The position numbers were made by a program, and so were the translations under genes. Positions 1-9,993 of a stretch of DNA of 64,000 nt are shown here, in pieces; position 1 is the first letter of the stretch; each line of letters starts with the position of its first letter. The notes under the pieces are model-generated. The model did not search any database, was not told the DNA's origin, and saw only the letters and a program-made list of their open reading frames with translations. This DNA comes from Ditylenchus dipsaci (lineage: Eukaryota; Nematoda; Chromadorea; Rhabditida; Anguinidae), in the NCBI GenBank assembly GCA_004194705.1, contig SADC01001329.1, positions 186,001-250,000 of the forward strand, in the 5' to 3' direction.

Positions 1-869
1 GCTGTACTTTTTTTTTTGACTAAAACTTTTTTTCTGTTGGTATCATTTTGTAGCTAAGATTCAGGCTTCAAAATGAGGTATTGACAAGCCACATCTGAAA
101 TGAAAAATTGGGGTAAAAATGCTTAGGTCCGCACTCAAGTCGACACTCGGGTCGACACTCACAGAGTGTGGGCCTGAGTGTCGACCTGAGTGCGGACCTA
201 AGCATTTTACCCAATTTTTCATTTCAGATGTGCTTGTCAATACCTCATTTTGAAGCCCTGAATCTTAGCTACAAAATGATACCAACAGAAAAAAAGTTTG
301 ATCAAGAAAAAAAAAAGTACAGCTCTTCCCGCGTTAAAAGAACGCTTGGGTCGACACTTTTATGTGAACGTACCTTAACAGTCGGTCCTCCAGGTGTTAA
401 GTAAGAAAAAAATTCAAATTAAAACTCCCACAATTCGTGTTACAACCTGTACAGGTTCAAACCTCCATCGACCTTGGTAGGGCTCTTCTGAATGTCGATA
501 GGTCGGCTCGAGTTTTTTTGAACCTCTATCGATAATACATCACCCAGAAGATTTCTGTGGAGGATGAAAAGAGGTTCCTGGAGGTTTATACAGCTGTATA
601 ACCTCCAGGAACCTCTTTTCATCCTCCACAGAAAATCTTCTGGGTGATGTATTATCGATAGAGGTTCAAAAAAACTCGAGCCGACCTATCGACATTCAGA
701 AGAGCCATACCCAAGGTTCGATGGAGGTTTGAACCTCCTTTGACAATTAAATCAAAGGCCCGTGTCCACCCCTGGCGTGGACTGTAACATGAGCTTCTGT
801 TTCGACGTCCTTTCATCGAAACTTTTTTCCAGCGTTTCAAGCATTAAAGCATCAAACAAACTACAAAAT

Positions 870-1013
870 GCCTGGGCCAAATATAGCAATCATGCCAGGT
901 AATTTAAAATTATAGTGGTTACTGTCACGTATTTTTACCTGTTATTATAGGAAAGCTGAAAAATGGAGCTAAATTTCAGAGTGCTGAAGCTACTAAAGTC
1001 GCGGTCAACGTCT
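870..1013 (+). other. Possible small spliced ORF upstream of CAB39 copy A
   Basis: An ATG near 868 opens a short frame (MPGPNIAIMPG) that could splice from a GT near 899 to an AG near 949 and continue with KLKNGAKFQSAEATK to a TGA near 1025. The mirrored copy at about 4135-4290 has indels that break this frame. I do not recognise the peptide. It may be chance, or the 5' end of a chimeric transcript leading into the CAB39-derived exons. Confidence 0.2.
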
Positions 1014-1101
1014 ATCGCTCAAGCTGAAAATAGCAATGGACAAGGTCTTCGATTTTTCTGGTTTTGTGTATTTTACTTTTATTTGTCAAAAAAATTTCCA
1101 G

Positions 1102-2252
1102 GTTACTCAAGTCAGCACATTTGATGTTGCTTCAGACGCATTCGCTGCATTCAAGGCAAACTTTTAAAATTAGTGGCTGGAAGACATTATTCTTAAATGT
1201 TGTGTGTTTGTGATATGTAATTTTCGTGATTTCTTTCTTCAGACCTCCTTACTAAGCACAAAAATCTCTGTGCAGAGTTCTGGAAAACAACTACGATCGC
1301 TTCTTCACCGCCTATCAAAAGCTGCTTGCATCGGAAAATTACGTGGGGTTTCATTCATTTTCTTTCAGACACATCCGTATTTAAAATCTAATTATAGGTG
1401 GTGCGCCGACAATCGCTCAAACTGCTTGGTGAGCTGCTTCTGGACAGGCACAACTTCAACGTGATGACCAAGTATATAAGGTAAGATATCTTTTCCTAAA
1501 GTTTTTTAGTTAAATCAGTCTCCCTATTTTTTTCAAGTAAAGAAATGAAAATAAATTGAATAATGTTTTCGGTATTATCTTCGTAGGAGAAGCGCTGAAA
1601 GGGGTAAAAGTTGCTGTATACCGATTTAAAGTAAAATTTTTCTTGTAATAGTTTATGTTTTCTTGACTTCTCCCCCCCCCCTCCCCCGTCGTTGCGATTA
1701 GAATACACTTTGAATAATTTCACCTATTTGGTAGAATTCCCTTTAAATGGAAAGCATTTTTTATGATTTTTGCGTCTTTCGGGCTTCTCGTGCGAAGTCA
1801 GTTTAATTTTTTCAGTCTGTTCCATTTAAAAGGACCTTTATGTTGAGGGGTGTCAGAGTTTAAAACATTTCGCTATCCTTCTTTGATTTTGTATTTTAAT
1901 CTATTCAAAAATCTTAATGGTCTTGTTTAGCAGTCCAGATAATCTCAAGCTTATGATGAATATGCTGAGGGACAAGAGCAAAAAGATCAATTTGAAGCTT
2001 TCCACGTGTTTAAGGTGGTAAATTTGCAAAATTGTCATATTATTGGCGATCTTTTTTTAATTTCAGGTATTCGTAGCAAACCCGAACAAGCCAAAGCCAA
2101 TCTCAGAAATATTGCTGCGCAATCGTGATAAGCTGGTCAAATTTTTGTCAAATTTCCACACAGAAAGAACGGACGATGAACAGTTTAACGATGAGAAGGA
2201 ATATCTGATCAAGCAAATACGAGAAATGAAAGAAGACAAGACCTATGTTTAA
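1102..2252 (+). pseudogene. CAB39/MO25 3' half, copy A
   Basis: This is a partial duplicate of the C-terminal half of CAB39. Exon-like blocks lie at 1102-1155, 1243-1342, 1398-1480, 1931-2014 and 2067-2252, matching exons 6-10 of the complete gene at 16.5-25.4 kb. The last block is fully open and ends at a TAA (2250-2252), with C-terminus EMKEDKTYV instead of EMKEDKK. The second block lacks one base near 1281, and the fourth lacks one near 1995, so the frame is broken twice. The 5' half is absent; upstream sequence is unrelated. The first intron keeps the GC donor of the parent gene. Exon sequence is conserved better than introns. It is either a truncated paralogue or a functional copy hit by assembly indels. 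Confidence 0.85.
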
Positions 2253-2775
2253 CCTGCAAATCCAATTCTAAGTGTATGCTCTTTTCGAATACATAAAAAA
2301 TAGACTGGTTTTTTTCTATTTACAAGGGACCAAGAACTACTATGGCCACTGGTGTGATTTTCAGAAATTTATAACCTAAGGCCAAGCTGACTTTTGATTA
2401 TTTTTTAAGTAATAGTGCCCGTTAGATTACTTGATAAAAACTAGAGACACTCTGTCAAGAGTTGACTGTATCTTTAATTGACACTCAAGATTATTGGCCC
2501 GACCTCAGGTCCACTTCGAACGGGCCCAGCAATTTCACCCCGATTAATGAATTTTTCTGCCAATGAGATTTGTCATTCTGTAAGGTGGGGCTTTGGACAA
2601 ACCACCCTTGAAACCGAAAGTCACACAAAACATGACTCAAACCCTAATATTTCATCCAAATATACAAATTCATTTTTCAAAATTCGCGCCAAGTCTTGGC
2701 ACGACAAACCGTTCACTTACTCATGGTTATGCGTAATTAGTTGCGCCGTAATTAGTGCGCCAGTAATGGAGCAAT
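2253..2775. other. Spacer sequence, no gene seen
   Basis: This is the region downstream of the copy A stop codon. It has a CATAAA-type possible poly(A) signal near 2290. I see no coding exon or clear repeat. Confidence 0.4.
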
Positions 2776-2880
2776 ATTAGTATAACCACCCCACTCAATT
2801 TTAGTATAACTACCCACTCATTTTAGTATAACTACCCCACTCAATTTTAGTATAACCACCCCACTCAATATCAATATTAC
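2776..2880. repeat. Short tandem repeat, TTAGTATAAC unit
   Basis: Four imperfect direct copies of a 23-27 bp unit read TTTTAGTATAAC(C/T)ACCCCACTC. It lies in the spacer of the giant inverted repeat. Confidence 0.8.
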
Positions 2881-2892
2881 CATCTGCAAAGA

Positions 2893-3081
2893 TTGGAGTA
2901 TTCCGCCGAACACCCAGCTGCCGTGAACACGATAACCTCGGTGATATTTGTTTTTACCACACTTGCTTTCATCTATTTCCACCTGTTAATACGAAAAAAA
3001 CACAAACAAGTACAAAAAAATAAAACGAATAGTCTTACTACACATCCTTCACCACCAATGTTCTACCATGTGTTATCATAG
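2893..3081 (+). CDS. Unrecognised ORF with one membrane-like segment
   Basis: The open frame of about 62 codons starts just after the TTAGTATAAC repeats and ends at the TAG at 3079-3081. It encodes one hydrophobic stretch (around residues 10-33, core ITSVIFVFTTLAFIYF) followed by a lysine-rich tail. The first codon may not be a true start, so it could be an internal exon. I recognise no family. Position inside a repeat spacer lowers the odds that it is a gene. Confidence 0.2.
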   Translation: MEYSAEHPAAVNTITSVIFVFTTLAFIYFHLLIRKKHKQVQKNKTNSLTTHPSPPMFYHVLS

Positions 3082-3177
3082 ACCAATAGACAACCTTTCG
3101 GCAGAATTTGGATAATCTACGGCAGTCAATGAGCTCATTTGACACTAATCAGAATTTTTTTGGAAATATAATAAAAA

Positions 3178-3360
3178 TTGCCCATCTGCCGGAAAAGTTG
3201 CCCCATTTTCCAGAAAAGTTGCCCCATTTTTGAATTTCCAATCAAAAAGCAGAAAGTTGCCCCATTTACACATAAAAGTTGCCCCATTTGCCACAAAGTC
3301 CCAATTTCTAATTTCCAGTCAAAAAGCAGAAAAGTTGCCCCATTTGGACATTTCATGTTG
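3178..3360. repeat. AGTTGCCCCATTT tandem repeat
   Basis: Five copies of AAGTTGCCCCATTT are spaced by short variable pieces. A longer unit (AGTCAAAAAGCAGAA) is itself duplicated at about 3240 and 3320. This resembles one arm of the repeat-built foldback elements elsewhere in the window, but no inverted partner is visible. Confidence 0.75.
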
Positions 3361-3472
3361 TTTTGCCATCTGTTTACGTTGGCGTTGTCGTTTTTCGTTG
3401 TTGTTCGTCGTTTTACTACCTCATTGTTGCATTGTCACATATTATTGCATCATACTTTTTTCTGTCTTTAGT

Positions 3473-3580
3473 GAAACGAAGCTATGACGCGCGATTGGAA
3501 ACCAAAAAAGTGCTGGATGATGAGAAGCGATTTCAAGCTGTGCTTTGAGCAGAATGATGCATGGTGTCGAGCTGGGAGAA
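3473..3580 (+). other. Possible isolated exon
   Basis: A polypyrimidine/AG acceptor precedes 3473, and GAGAAT/GTAAGT gives a donor at 3580. Inside, one frame reads KRSYDARLETKKVLDDEKRF before a TGA. The base composition is more balanced than the surroundings. No neighbouring exon was found and I do not recognise the peptide. Confidence 0.2.
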
Positions 3581-3658
3581 TGTAAGTTTTATTTGGGTGT
3601 TTTTTCGTCATGTCATCCAATATGACCCGAAAGAAAAAATTAGGAAAAGATATCTTAC

Positions 3659-4040
3659 CTTATATACTTGGTCATCACGTTGAAGTTGTGCCTGTCCAGA
3701 AGCAGCTCACCAAGCAGTTTGAGCGATTGTCGGCGCACCACCTATAATTAGATTTTAAATACGGATGTGTCTGAAAGAAAATTGAATGAAAACCCCACGT
3801 AATTTTCCGATGCAAGCAGCTTTTGATAGGCGGTGAAGAAGCGATCGTAGTGTTTTCCAGAAACTCTGCACAGAGATTTTTGTGCTTAGTAAGGAGGTCC
3901 TGAAGAAAGAAATCACGAAAATTACATATCACAAACACACAACATTTAAGAATAATGTCTTCCAGCCACTAATTTAAAAGTTTGCCTTGAATGCAGCGAA
4001 TGCGTCTGAAAGCAACATCAAATGTGCTGACTTGAGTAAC
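3659..4040 (-). pseudogene. CAB39/MO25 fragment, copy B
   Basis: This is the mirror image of copy A in the right arm of the giant inverted repeat. Blocks at 3986-4040, 3799-3899 and 3659-3741 correspond to CAB39 exons 6, 7 and 8. The final two exons are missing because the arm ends just after exon 8. One base is missing in the exon 7 block (LENNYDR region near 3850), a different site from the indel in copy A. With neither 5' half nor 3' end it cannot encode the normal protein. Confidence 0.85.
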
Positions 4041-5605
4041 CTGAAATTTTTTTGACAAATAAAGTAAAATACACAAAACCAGAAAAAAATCGAAGACCTT
4101 GTCCATTGCTATTTTCAGCTTGAGCGAATAGACGTTGACCGCGACTTAGTAGCTTCAGCACTCTGAAATTAGCTCCATTTTTCAGCTTTCCTATAAATAA
4201 CAGGTAAAAATACGTGACAGTAACCACTATATTTTTAATTACCTGGCATGATTGCTATATTTGGCCCAGGCATTTTTGTAGTTTGTTTGATGCTTTAATG
4301 CTTTGAAACGCTGGAAAAAGTTTCGATGAAAGGACGTCGAAACAGAAAGCTCATGTTACAGTCCACACGCAGGGGTGGACACGGGCCTTTGATTTAATTG
4401 TCAAAGGAGGTTCAAACCTCCATCGAACCTTGGGTATGGCTCTTCTGAATGTCGATAGGTCGGCTCGAGTTTTTTTGAACCTCTATCGATAATACATCAC
4501 CCAGAAGATTTTTCTGTGGAGGATGAAAGAGGTTCCTGGGAGGTTTATACAGCTGTATAAACTCCCAGGAACTCTTTCATCCTCCACAGAAAATCTTGGT
4601 GATGTATTATCGATAGAGGTTCAAAAAACTCGAGCCGACCTATCGACATTCAGAAGAGCCCTACCCAAGGTTCGATGGAGGTTTGAAACTGTACAGGTTG
4701 TAACACGAAATGTGGGAGTTTTAATTTGAATTTTTTCTTACTTAACACCTGGAGGACCGACTGTTAAGGTACGTTCACATAAAAGTGTCGACCCAAGCGT
4801 TCTTTTTAACGCGGGAAGAGCTGTACTTTTTTTTTCTTGATCAAAACTTTTTTTCTGTTGGTATCATTTTGTAGCTAAGATTCAGGGCTTCAAAATGAGG
4901 TATTGACAAGCCACATCTGAAATGAAAATTGGGGTAAAAATGCTTAGGTCCGCACTCAGGTCGACACTCAGGCCCACACTCTGTGAGTGTCGACCCGAGT
5001 GTCGACTTGAGTGCGGACCTAAGCATTTTTACCCCAATTTTCATTTCAGATGTGGCTTGTCAAATACCTCATTTTGAAGCCTGAATCTTAGCTACAAAAT
5101 GATACCAACAGAAAAAAAGTTTAGTCAAAAAAAAAAGTACAGCTCTTCCCGCGTTAAAAACACTCCAAATCTCACACTCAGGTCGACACTCATTGTGAAC
5201 GTGCCTTTACTTTTGGTTATTCCGACTCAGAATTTCGTGCTGAACACGATGGTGTTTTTAGTTTGGGTCGAGTTCCAACGAAAAAATTGAGAAAAGGTGT
5301 TTGAACATTGGCCGATTTGGAGCACCGGAAATATTGGTTGCTATGTTTGATCCGGATGCCATTGACTCAATTTATTTTTCATCCAGGCAAGTAATCTCAA
5401 AATGAAGAGCATGCTTAGGGCTTCCTAATGAGTCCAAACAGCAAGGGTTGTTACAGAAAATTATGCCAAAAATATTGAATTTCCCGCTCCACGGTTTTCA
5501 AAAAATACATAGCAAACTATAGTAACGTTCGACCTTAGGGATCACGATTTGTTTACTCTTTGATAATCAAACGCTGAGTTCATTCCGTTCGGAGAATTCA
5601 ACAGC

Positions 5606-5940
5606 TTCGTTCTTGAGCAAGATGGGGCACCTCCACGCATAAATAATAAAGTTATTGCCTAATTTAATCAGCGATTCCCCGATCGGTTGCAACACTCCAG
5701 CGTGAGCAAAACAGAATCGAATTGAAATAGCCCCCTCGATCTCCGATTAACCCTCGCGACTTCTTTCTTTGGGGTATATAAAGTCAAAGGTTACACTAGC
5801 CCAGTGCCAAGCCTAGAAGAACTGATAGAAAGAATTGAAACACTTTCCATCAAATCCCCAAGAAGTGGTGATTTAAAGCATCGAAAGCTATAAAAGACGG
5901 CTAAATCAGATCGCCGAAAATGAGGTCGCCATATTGAAAC
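5606..5940 (+). pseudogene. Mariner/Tc1-superfamily transposase relic
   Basis: This is the decayed C-terminal part of a DDE transposase. Readable pieces in shifting frames are FVLEQDGAPPR (the QDGAPP motif around a catalytic Asp), a degraded PRSPDLTPLD-type stretch, DFFLWGYIKSKVY (family hallmark FFLWG), then SLEELIERIE and a terminal RRLNQIAENE stretch. Stops and indels interrupt it. The FFLWGY/K..VY signature is common in IS630-Tc1-mariner elements of arthropods. No intact terminal repeats were identified. Confidence 0.8.
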
Positions 5941-5944
5941 AAGT

Positions 5945-6256
5945 TATTATCTTTGTAATAAGTGTTGCCTAATATGTTGAAATAATTTTTTTACTTCATT
6001 TTCTAAGCTCAGACTCAGAGCTTCCTATCAAAGTTAAATTTAGACTGTTTATGATAGAAAAACTAAGTAAAAATTCAATTCTTAGCTCGACAAAATTTAA
6101 AAAGTCAAAAAACGACCCTTAACTTCAGGAGCCCCATTATTTTACTCAATTATGCAATATCGAATTCTGCAACAACAAAAACTTTTCTATTTCGTAGCCT
6201 TCGAATAAAAAAAAGATTTTCAAATATTGTTTGACTTAAAGGGGCATGCTCGCGCC
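5945..6256. other. AT-rich sequence and left piece of a GGGGCATGC MITE
   Basis: No gene is seen. The end (about 6236-6256) reads TTAAAGGGGCATGC, the terminus of a TTAA-flanked MITE family found complete at 59.9 and 60.6 kb. The following foldback element has inserted into it. Confidence 0.5.
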
Positions 6257-7603
6257 TAGGGTGGGAAAATCGCGCGAATATTGAAATAGCCCCGAATAAA
6301 TCGCGAATATTCGCGCGATATTCCGAATGTTCGCGAAATTCGCGAACATTCGAACTGTCGTCTTATGAACAAATGAAAAAGAAAAAAACAGTAAATTAAA
6401 TGCTTAAATAATCACAACCGGCACTAAAACACATTCCAATAGCTTCATTGACAATAAAATAAATTCAATCAACATTCAAAAACAATGTATCAGCGTGTTT
6501 TTGACCACACGCTTTTTTATCAACGAGCCAACGACTGGCTTTAATTTATTATCACCAATTCAAAAATTTCGGAACTTTTGTTTTACTTTGGGGTCGGGGT
6601 AGTCCTAAGTTCAGTAAACTAAGGATTACATTAAAAGTCAACGTAGCTCAACTTTACTTAAAGGGCATGCTTACTGCTGTTTAAATTTGTCCCGCCAACT
6701 CAATTTTTTTTCGAATTATTGACTTCTGTACGGATTTTTCGGTTTTACGGATTATTGGTTTCTAACAAAACAAGGTCTAGAATTTAATTTTAGGTGTAGT
6801 TTTGTTAGAAACCAAATGAAAAAATCCGTACAGAAGTTCAATGATTCAGAAAAAAATTTAATTGGCGGGGACAGTTGAAACAGGTGAGAATGCCCCTTTT
6901 AATGACTAGTTCACAATGGTGGACTGCAGTCGCCACCCCTCAGTCCGGACTCACAATCCGCTCTGAGGATTGTTTTTTCATCTCAAGTTAGGATTGTTGT
7001 TGAATTTCAGGTAAAACGGCTTTTAAAAAGACATTATTTTTTAAATCCAATTAAGATATGGCTCTCTAGCCGTTTTGACCAACACGCTTTTTTATTTATT
7101 TCGATTCAGAGTCTCTATTCGTAAATAAATTAGCTTTTTTTGAATTTTATTAGTTCTGACACGAAAAAATTGTTGAAACTCATTTGTTTTTGTCCCATCG
7201 AATCAGTCGGGCCTCTTGCATATTTTTTACCTATAATTTTTATTTCACCCCCCCAGTCATTTCACTTCCATATCATTTCACGCCTGATAAAACACCTTTT
7301 TTAATTTCATGTTTTTTTACAAAATTTCGTTTAAATTAGCGCTACATTGTTGCTTGGTGGAAGTCTAATCTAAATCTAGACTAGACCCGGCAGGTTCGGT
7401 GCGGTGCAGGTGCCGCTTCGGAAAACGTGAGGGGTCGAGACATCAAACAATTAAAAGACACATCAACTACTATTGACTTACTACAGCTGTTTGAATGTTC
7501 GCGAAATTTCTTTTATCGCGAAACATTGCTTGCGAATATCGCGAATATTTCGCGAATATTCGCAGCGAATATTCGCCCGAATATTCGGAGTTCCCCCCTA
7601 CTA
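6257..7603. mobile_element. Foldback hAT-like element with CGCGAATATTCG arms
   Basis: The element is flanked by perfect 8-bp direct repeats CTCGCGCC (6249-6256 and 7604-7611). The left terminus is TAGGGTGGGAAAATCGCG; the right end read inward is TAGTAGGGGGGAACTCCG. Both subterminal regions are dense in CGCGAATATTCG-type palindromic words (6270-6350 and 7495-7590). The interior holds a nested TTAA MITE at 6662-6898 and no transposase. An 8-bp duplication fits hAT insertion; the family call is inferred. Confidence 0.75.
6662..6898. mobile_element. TTAA-flanked MITE, GGGGCATG family
   Basis: TTAA duplications flank an inverted repeat beginning AGGGCATG and ending CATTCTCACCTG on the opposite arm. 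The interior is a hairpin around CCGTACAGAAGTTCAATGAT. It is related to the copies at 59879-60111 and 60638-60871. The TTAA site preference suggests mobilisation by a piggyBac-type enzyme (inference). Confidence 0.6.
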
Positions 7604-7981
7604 CTCGCGCCGGTGGAATAATTCTTTCATTTCAAATGGGCTGGTACCAGGCACGCCCAGAGATTTTGAATTCAAAATCGTGTTTGAAACATTTTGATTG
7701 TTTTGTAGCCTTCCAATGATGATTCAGCAATGATTCAACAATGATTCAGCTTGTGTTTTTCTCGAATTGCCCTAACAGATCTGACCCAATCGGCTGTTCT
7801 GGTAGAAAATATCGAAGTCGAAAGCTAGTACTACCTTTCATTTTATTGCTGCTGTGTAAATGATAGTTATTCTTACGCATTTTCAGCCTCTAGTCGGACA
7901 CCTGACAGCTCGACGTCTTACATTAGATAAGTTTTCTCATATTTCTGCCGTCTTTTGTTTTTTTTTCTCTTGTATGTTTTA

Positions 7982-8690
7982 GGTGCCTGCAGATGCAAGA
8001 AGCGAGTGAAGAAGCAACTGACGGTAACTGAAAGAAGTTAGCGCTCATCGAAGATGGCTGCCTTCTATTTGGAACTGTTTATGGCCATCTTCAGCGAGCA
8101 GGGTGATAAGCTGCGAGACTATAGCTGCCGAGCGGTTGTCCACTGCGAAAAGTGTAAGATAAGGTAAGATTTTGAAGTTTCGGTACTGGGTGATGGACTA
8201 AGTTGGACAATTCAAGGTTGCGCTCTGCATCTACCTGGGATGACGTCCATTCATGCATCGGAAATATCACAAAGAAGAGGTCCAATATCGCTGGCATTAG
8301 ATAAGTTTTTCCAATATTTTCTCGGTATGTTGCTTTTTTCTCTTGTGTGTTTTAGGTGAGTCCATTTGCTAGGAGGAAGATGACGTCGCTTGTGGTTGGA
8401 CCCTGGTTTCGTTTCTCAGCATCATTGTTTTTCCTGGCTCTCAGTGAATGATCAACCAGGCACGTGCACGTGATCGTGAGCGATTTAAAAATTCTGGCTC
8501 GGGTAGGCCGAGCCGATCCTTGCACATGCCTGTTGTCAGCCCATGTAAGATCCGATGGGAAGTCAAAGCTCATCATTCCAGAGAAGAGTCATTAGAAAGA
8601 AATTTGGAGAAATACTGAGTGTCACAAAACATCTCGTTTCCTCTTATGTTGTATTGTTATACTGTATTCGAATAAAGTTTTATAAAATTG
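7982..8690 (+). CDS. Possible small gene with poly(A) signal, unrecognised
   Basis: A likely 3' gene end. Block 7982-8165 follows a TTTTAG acceptor, contains an ATG at 8053-8055 opening MAAFYLELFMAIFSEQGDK, and ends at a GTAAGA donor. A second block (about 8216-8298) continues in frame (LRSASTWDDVHSCIGNITKK). A third block follows TTTTAG at 8355, and AATAAA occurs at 8671-8676. The frame probably stops soon after the second junction, giving a peptide of about 66 residues that I do not recognise. Two introns share unusual near-identical sequence (see findings). It may be a small protein gene, a 3' gene fragment or a noncoding RNA. Confidence 0.4.
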
Positions 8691-8747
8691 GTATTGTGAC
8701 TTTTCGTGAAACACTTTGACAGTTGCCGGATTAGTCAACCATCAGGA

Positions 8748-8893
8748 GCGTACGTCAGAAATGCACACAAGCAGGATACGTACATGCTTATAACGAGACT
8801 GGACGTGAGACGTAAGTCCGGACATGGTTGTCCGATCATCATAAATGAACTTTGCTGTAAATTCGACATGCTTGTGTGCATTTCTGACGTACG
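8748..8893. repeat. Hairpin element, GCGTACGTCAGAAATGC ends
   Basis: Inverted ends GCGTACGTCAGAAATGCACA lie at 8748 and, reversed, at 8893. The interior holds GTCCGATCATCATAAATGAA, which matches the target site of the neighbouring foldback element. Confidence 0.75.
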
Positions 8894-8971
8894 CTAAAAA
8901 CTTGGAATGACCTAAGTCACAACTCAAATTTTTATTTGATTACTAGCTGATTCCGATTAGCTGTCCGATCA

Positions 8972-9985
8972 GGGCCACGGACGTTTGACCTAAAACCGTT
9001 TGACCTAAAGCCGTTTGACCCTAAGCCGTTTGACCCTAAGCCATTTGACCCTAAGCCGTTTGAACCCTAAAGCCGTTGACCCTAAAGCCGTTTGACCCTA
9101 AAGCCGTTTAAGTCGCGGTTTAGGTCTGTTTTGGGGTGATAAAAGGACCAAAAAGGAGGCCAATTTTGTCGCAAAAGGAAGATGTTGAACATTAGTTTTG
9201 AATACTGGGGCCTACCGCATAAATAAACTCTGGTATGCATACATTTTTATCATCCAGAGTCACTTTCGAGTGATTTGCGTCTAAGGTAATGTGGGTGTGC
9301 GCATCTCAACCCAAGCAACAAGCCCCCTGCGCCCCCGAGGGGCGCAGGGGGCTTGGTTGGTTAGAATGCGCGCATCTCTTACCCTTAGACATAATTCCGA
9401 GAAGAACTCTTGAACAAAAATGCATTTAGAGTGTACTTTTGCCAAGTACCATGTTGAAAAACAGGGTAAAAAAGTCATATGGTCGAGATTTTAAAATGCC
9501 CGAAACTCAATTTCTGATTCAACTTCGATGGCTCAGAATCCCACCCAGAAGGCAGAAGGCATGTAAAATCGTTAGGGACCAACCATACGAACCCCCTAAA
9601 AGTTTACCCTGACCCCCCCCCCGTAAAAGTCCCAGAAAACCAATTTCCAGTCACTTCTGGCCTTCCTGGGTAGAATTCTGAGCCATCCAAGTGGAATTCA
9701 GAACAAAAAAAATTGAATTAAAAGAATTCAACGACCATTACAAATTTGTGCTCAACAAAATGACATCGATATCGTAAGAAAGAAAGTTGAATTCAAGAAA
9801 TGGAATAGAGATAAGCACGGATTCGAAATGCAATAATTGCAAATTTTAGGTCAAACGGCTTTAGGGTCAAACGGCTCAGGGTCAACGGCTTAGGGTCAAA
9901 CGGCCTAGGGTCAAACGGCCTAGGGTCAAACGGCTTAGGGTCAAACGGCTTTAGGGTCAAACGGTTTTAGGGTCAAACGTCGCGT
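8972..9985. mobile_element. Foldback hAT-like element, TTTGACCCTAAAGC minisatellite arms
   Basis: The left arm (8990-9115) carries about eight copies of CGTTTGACCCTAAAGC; the right arm (9848-9980) carries about nine in inverted orientation. Flanks match 7 of 8 (TCCGATCA at 8964-8971, ACCGATCA at 9986-9993). An unoccupied relative of the target sequence sits at about 8828-8862. The interior contains an older dispersed repeat (9200-9440). No coding capacity is visible. Confidence 0.8.
9200..9440. repeat. Dispersed repeat, GGTATGCATAC / GTGTGCGCATCTC family
   Basis: This dispersed inverted-repeat sequence carries the words GGGGCCTACCGCATAAA, CACTTTCGAGTGATTTG and GTGTGCGCATCTCAACC around a GC-rich hairpin (CCCCTGCGCCCC / GGGGCGCAGGGG). 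Further copies are at 22255-22500, 26405-26530, 30883-31020 and 37560-37775. Confidence 0.75.
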
Positions 9986-9993
9986 ACCGATCA

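Larger units (their letters stand above)
1..5141. repeat. Giant inverted repeat (arms about 1.5 kb)
   Basis: Bases 1-1500 are repeated in reverse complement at about 3641-5141, separated by a 2.1-kb spacer. The left arm is cut by the window edge. The compared stretches differ almost only by 1-nt length changes in base runs, with few substitutions. Each arm carries smaller hairpins (95-260 and 540-660 on the left, 4475-4620 and 4920-5040 on the right) and CAB39-derived exons. The spacer holds the last two exons of the plus-strand CAB39 copy. It could be a young inverted segmental duplication, a foldback transposon that captured gene sequence, or a foldback read artefact in the assembly. Confidence 0.9.

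Noticed and set aside
9010..9110. Regularly spaced repeats suggestive of a CRISPR array
   Set aside because: The TTTGACCCTAAAGC units are contiguous, without unique spacers, and are mirrored at 9850; the genome is eukaryotic.
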